Below, in pieces: positions 61,848 to 64,000 of a DNA stretch of 64,000 nucleotides. The notes under the pieces are model-generated. The model saw only the letters and a list, made by a program, of their open reading frames with translations. It was not told where the DNA came from and ran no database searches. The DNA lies in assembly GCF_001625215.2 (NCBI RefSeq), contig NC_030381.2:46870689-46934688 (forward strand). The letters run 5' to 3'. The DNA is from Daucus carota subsp. sativus. Taxonomy: Eukaryota; Streptophyta; Magnoliopsida; Apiales; Apiaceae. Positions within the stretch are counted from its first letter, which is position 1, and every line of letters begins with the position of its first letter. Made by a program: the position numbers and the translations under genes.

Positions 61848-62102
61848 GCTCTCCTCTTTTGCTTCTTCTCAAACAAATTTTCGGACAAGTGTATATTCCG
61901 TTTTTTTTTTTTTACTACATGAATTCGTAGTTCTTGCCTGTCCGGCTGTCCTGTATGCCTTCTTTGACTTATCATGATAAATTTTTATTTGAAAAACGAA
62001 AATTAATAATATTTGTTACTTATTTTATGTTCTTAAACACTGCGCATGAGTGCGCACCGAAAGTTTTGTTACATCATATTTTTCTGAATGTTTTGTTTGG
62101 TA

Positions 62103-62361
62103 CTCCCTCCCTCCCCCTTTTACATGTTCATTTTGACTTTTGACCAGACAAATTGATTATATTTTGACTGAACTTTACACGTATCAGATAATTGAGAAAA
62201 ATAATAAAAATTATATTATTAGAAAGTATAATTAATCTATTTTAATATGCAACTTTCAGATTTTAGAAATGATGAGTAGATAATTTATAATATTTAGTCA
62301 AAAATTGATCAATTTGACTTCTCGAAAATCAAAATGAACATGTAAAAAGGTACGGAGGGAG
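62103..62361. mobile_element. Stowaway MITE
   Basis: The ends CTCCCTCCCTCCCCCTTTTA and AAAAAGGTACGGAGGGAG are inverted repeats, continuing through CATGTTCATTTTGA and TCAAAATGAACATG. TA flanks both sides. The 259-bp element is non-coding. Confidence 0.92.
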
Positions 62362-62461
62362 TATTAATATGATGATTTAAATAAGTTTTAATGATATTTG
62401 GCTATAATCTTATTGCTTTTTTAAGATCCTTTGATATTCAACCTAACCTCCATTAAAGAGT

Positions 62462-62840
62462 TTTGAGAGGGTTTCATCAGTTTTTACTTGTAAAAAACCC
62501 CAATTTCTTTTCGGTTTTCCTGTTATCACATCTTTATTTTTTCAATAAAACTCTCAATTTATTTAGATTTCAATAATTTCCCAATTTATTTGGGTTGTCT
62601 TAGTCTCTTCTTGTGTGAGAGTTTGATTTTTGTTTGATTGGGATTTGATGTTTCTATAGCTGAGGTTATAGATCGCAAGATTTTCATGATTTTGATTCAG
62701 AGATTCTGATGGAATTGCATATACATCTACAAAGATTTATTTCATTTTAAAATGTATATTATATAATCGAAAGAATAAAACTACTCTGAATATTTAATTA
62801 ATGGAATTTTTATTATAAGATTACAAATAAATATAATCGA
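62462..62840 (+). mobile_element. Degraded second copy of the retroposed family
   Basis: TTTCCCAATTTATTTGGGTT, TGTGAGAGTTTG, TTTTTGTTTG and GATTTTCATGAT occur here in the same order as on the minus strand of the element at 37453-38285. The hairpin region is eroded. No poly(A) end or target duplication is visible, so the borders are approximate. Confidence 0.6.
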
Positions 62841-64000
62841 GCCGAGTCAATCTCAAAATTTGTCTACAACAATAGAGTCAATCTCAAAATTTTTTTAACG
62901 GAACACAAAGTTGTGTAACCGAGTACGAATTTATTTATGAATTCTGAGTTGAACAAAACTGTAGTCAAATTTGAATAGAGTCCGGTTATTTATAAGTATA
63001 TCGTATATATTTTTTACTTGACCAATTTTAGAAAATAATTTATATTTTTACAAAGTATATTTGATCATATCTTAATATCCATTTTACCTTCAAATACATA
63101 TAAAAATTAATCTTTTAAATTATAATATTTGTTAATTTAGGCAAACTAGAGTGAAAAAAACAAAGCAAAATTAATTTAGGCTACAATTTTAAGCACACGC
63201 ACAACATCCAATTTTTCAAAATAACTTAAGAAGATTTAGGAAATTGTTAATTTGAATTCAGTTATATTAAATAAATAATTATTCATATTACTTTTTAATT
63301 TTACGATCAATATTACTAACTTTTATAAGACTTAAATTTTTTTTTGATATTTTTTTTGTTGTGTTAAAATGTAATCTAAAATTATAAATATTAAAACTAA
63401 TAAATGAAGATTGTTGACCACAAAAAATATTAATACATATTGAATTAAACTATTTTTCTTGTTACTTTCTGAAATAATTTAATAAATATGAAGTGTTAAG
63501 TATTATAATTTTAAATATGTTTTTATTATGTTCCTATAAAATTGATCCAAATCATGTTAAATATAACAATTAATTATAATAAATAAATAACATATATCAA
63601 GTAAATTTATAAAATTTTATGTCATAATCACCTGCAAAAAAAAACAAGTACGAATTAGTTAATATATATTTCATAATACATATAATACATTTTTTACTTT
63701 AATATCATATTTTAATCTTTGAACTAATACTTATTAACAACAAAATTGAAAATAGATTAGTCAGAATTTTTATTATAATTTTAATAATAAAATAGATTAT
63801 TTGTTTGAATTCAATAGACGGTATATTTTATTATTTAATTTTATATAAAATTATATGTGAGATCGGGACATTTTGCTGAGAGAACATTAATATCATTCAA
63901 CCCCTGATTTTCATATTAATTTTTCATATTATTAATATTTTATTTGATATATTATTCTCAGTAATAAAAAGATTCTTAATCCTCATCCTGAGTGAGACTT

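Larger units (their letters stand above)
61848..64000. other. Region upstream of SDR copy C, AT-rich
   Basis: It holds the presumed promoter of copy C, a Stowaway MITE and a degraded retroposed sequence. From about 62850 to the end it is strongly AT-rich with no gene that I can support. Confidence 0.6.

Overview
The window is nuclear DNA of a flowering plant, very probably a eudicot. Protein-coding exons are short and split by AT-rich introns with plant splice sites. The genes are conserved plant families, and the spaces between them hold typical plant transposons (Stowaway, Tourist-like, hAT and CACTA MITEs, SINEs, an LTR retrotransposon) plus a nuclear copy of plastid rRNA. An asterid such as a member of the carrot family would fit, but the sequence alone does not prove it.

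Layout. 1-7.5 kb, plus strand: a ten-exon mitochondrial CDP-diacylglycerol synthase (TAM41 type) and a single-exon cationic amino acid transporter. 10.8-12.2 kb, plus: a HAD-like hydrolase of the HDHD3 type. 12.9-14.6 kb, minus: the 20S proteasome subunit alpha-4. 16.1-23.9 kb, minus: a seven-exon SUF4/BuGZ-type C2H2 zinc-finger protein. 26.7-36.7 kb, plus: the 13-exon ribosome-assembly WD40 protein Notchless. These six are intact, single-copy housekeeping or regulatory genes and do not form a pathway. Telo-box motifs before Notchless and Site II motifs before the proteasome gene fit their growth-linked roles.

38.6-61.9 kb is different: a tandem family of short-chain reductases (phenylacetaldehyde/cinnamoyl-CoA reductase-like, SDR108E), all on the minus strand. 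Copy A (324 codons) is intact. Copy B has a 1-nt deletion and an early stop. Copy C has an intact coding sequence, but a 6.6-kb LTR retrotransposon sits in its second intron. A lone relic of a last exon lies between B and C. All three copies share six exons and a GC-AG third intron. Between A and B lies a satellite array of about 80-bp units that alternate as a 160-bp higher-order repeat.

The LTR element (53423-59997) has two 1413-bp LTRs that differ at only 8 positions, a 5-bp target duplication, a minus-strand polypurine tract and a candidate primer-binding site, but no recognisable pol. Its LTRs carry a GC-rich 18-bp tandem array unlike the AT-rich surroundings. I see no clearly new biological system. 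The most unusual items are this non-autonomous LTR family with its coding-compatible arrays, the higher-order satellite inside a gene cluster, and a two-copy retroposed family with a strong hairpin. All exon borders were deduced by hand from reading frame, GT/GC-AG sites and remembered family sequences.
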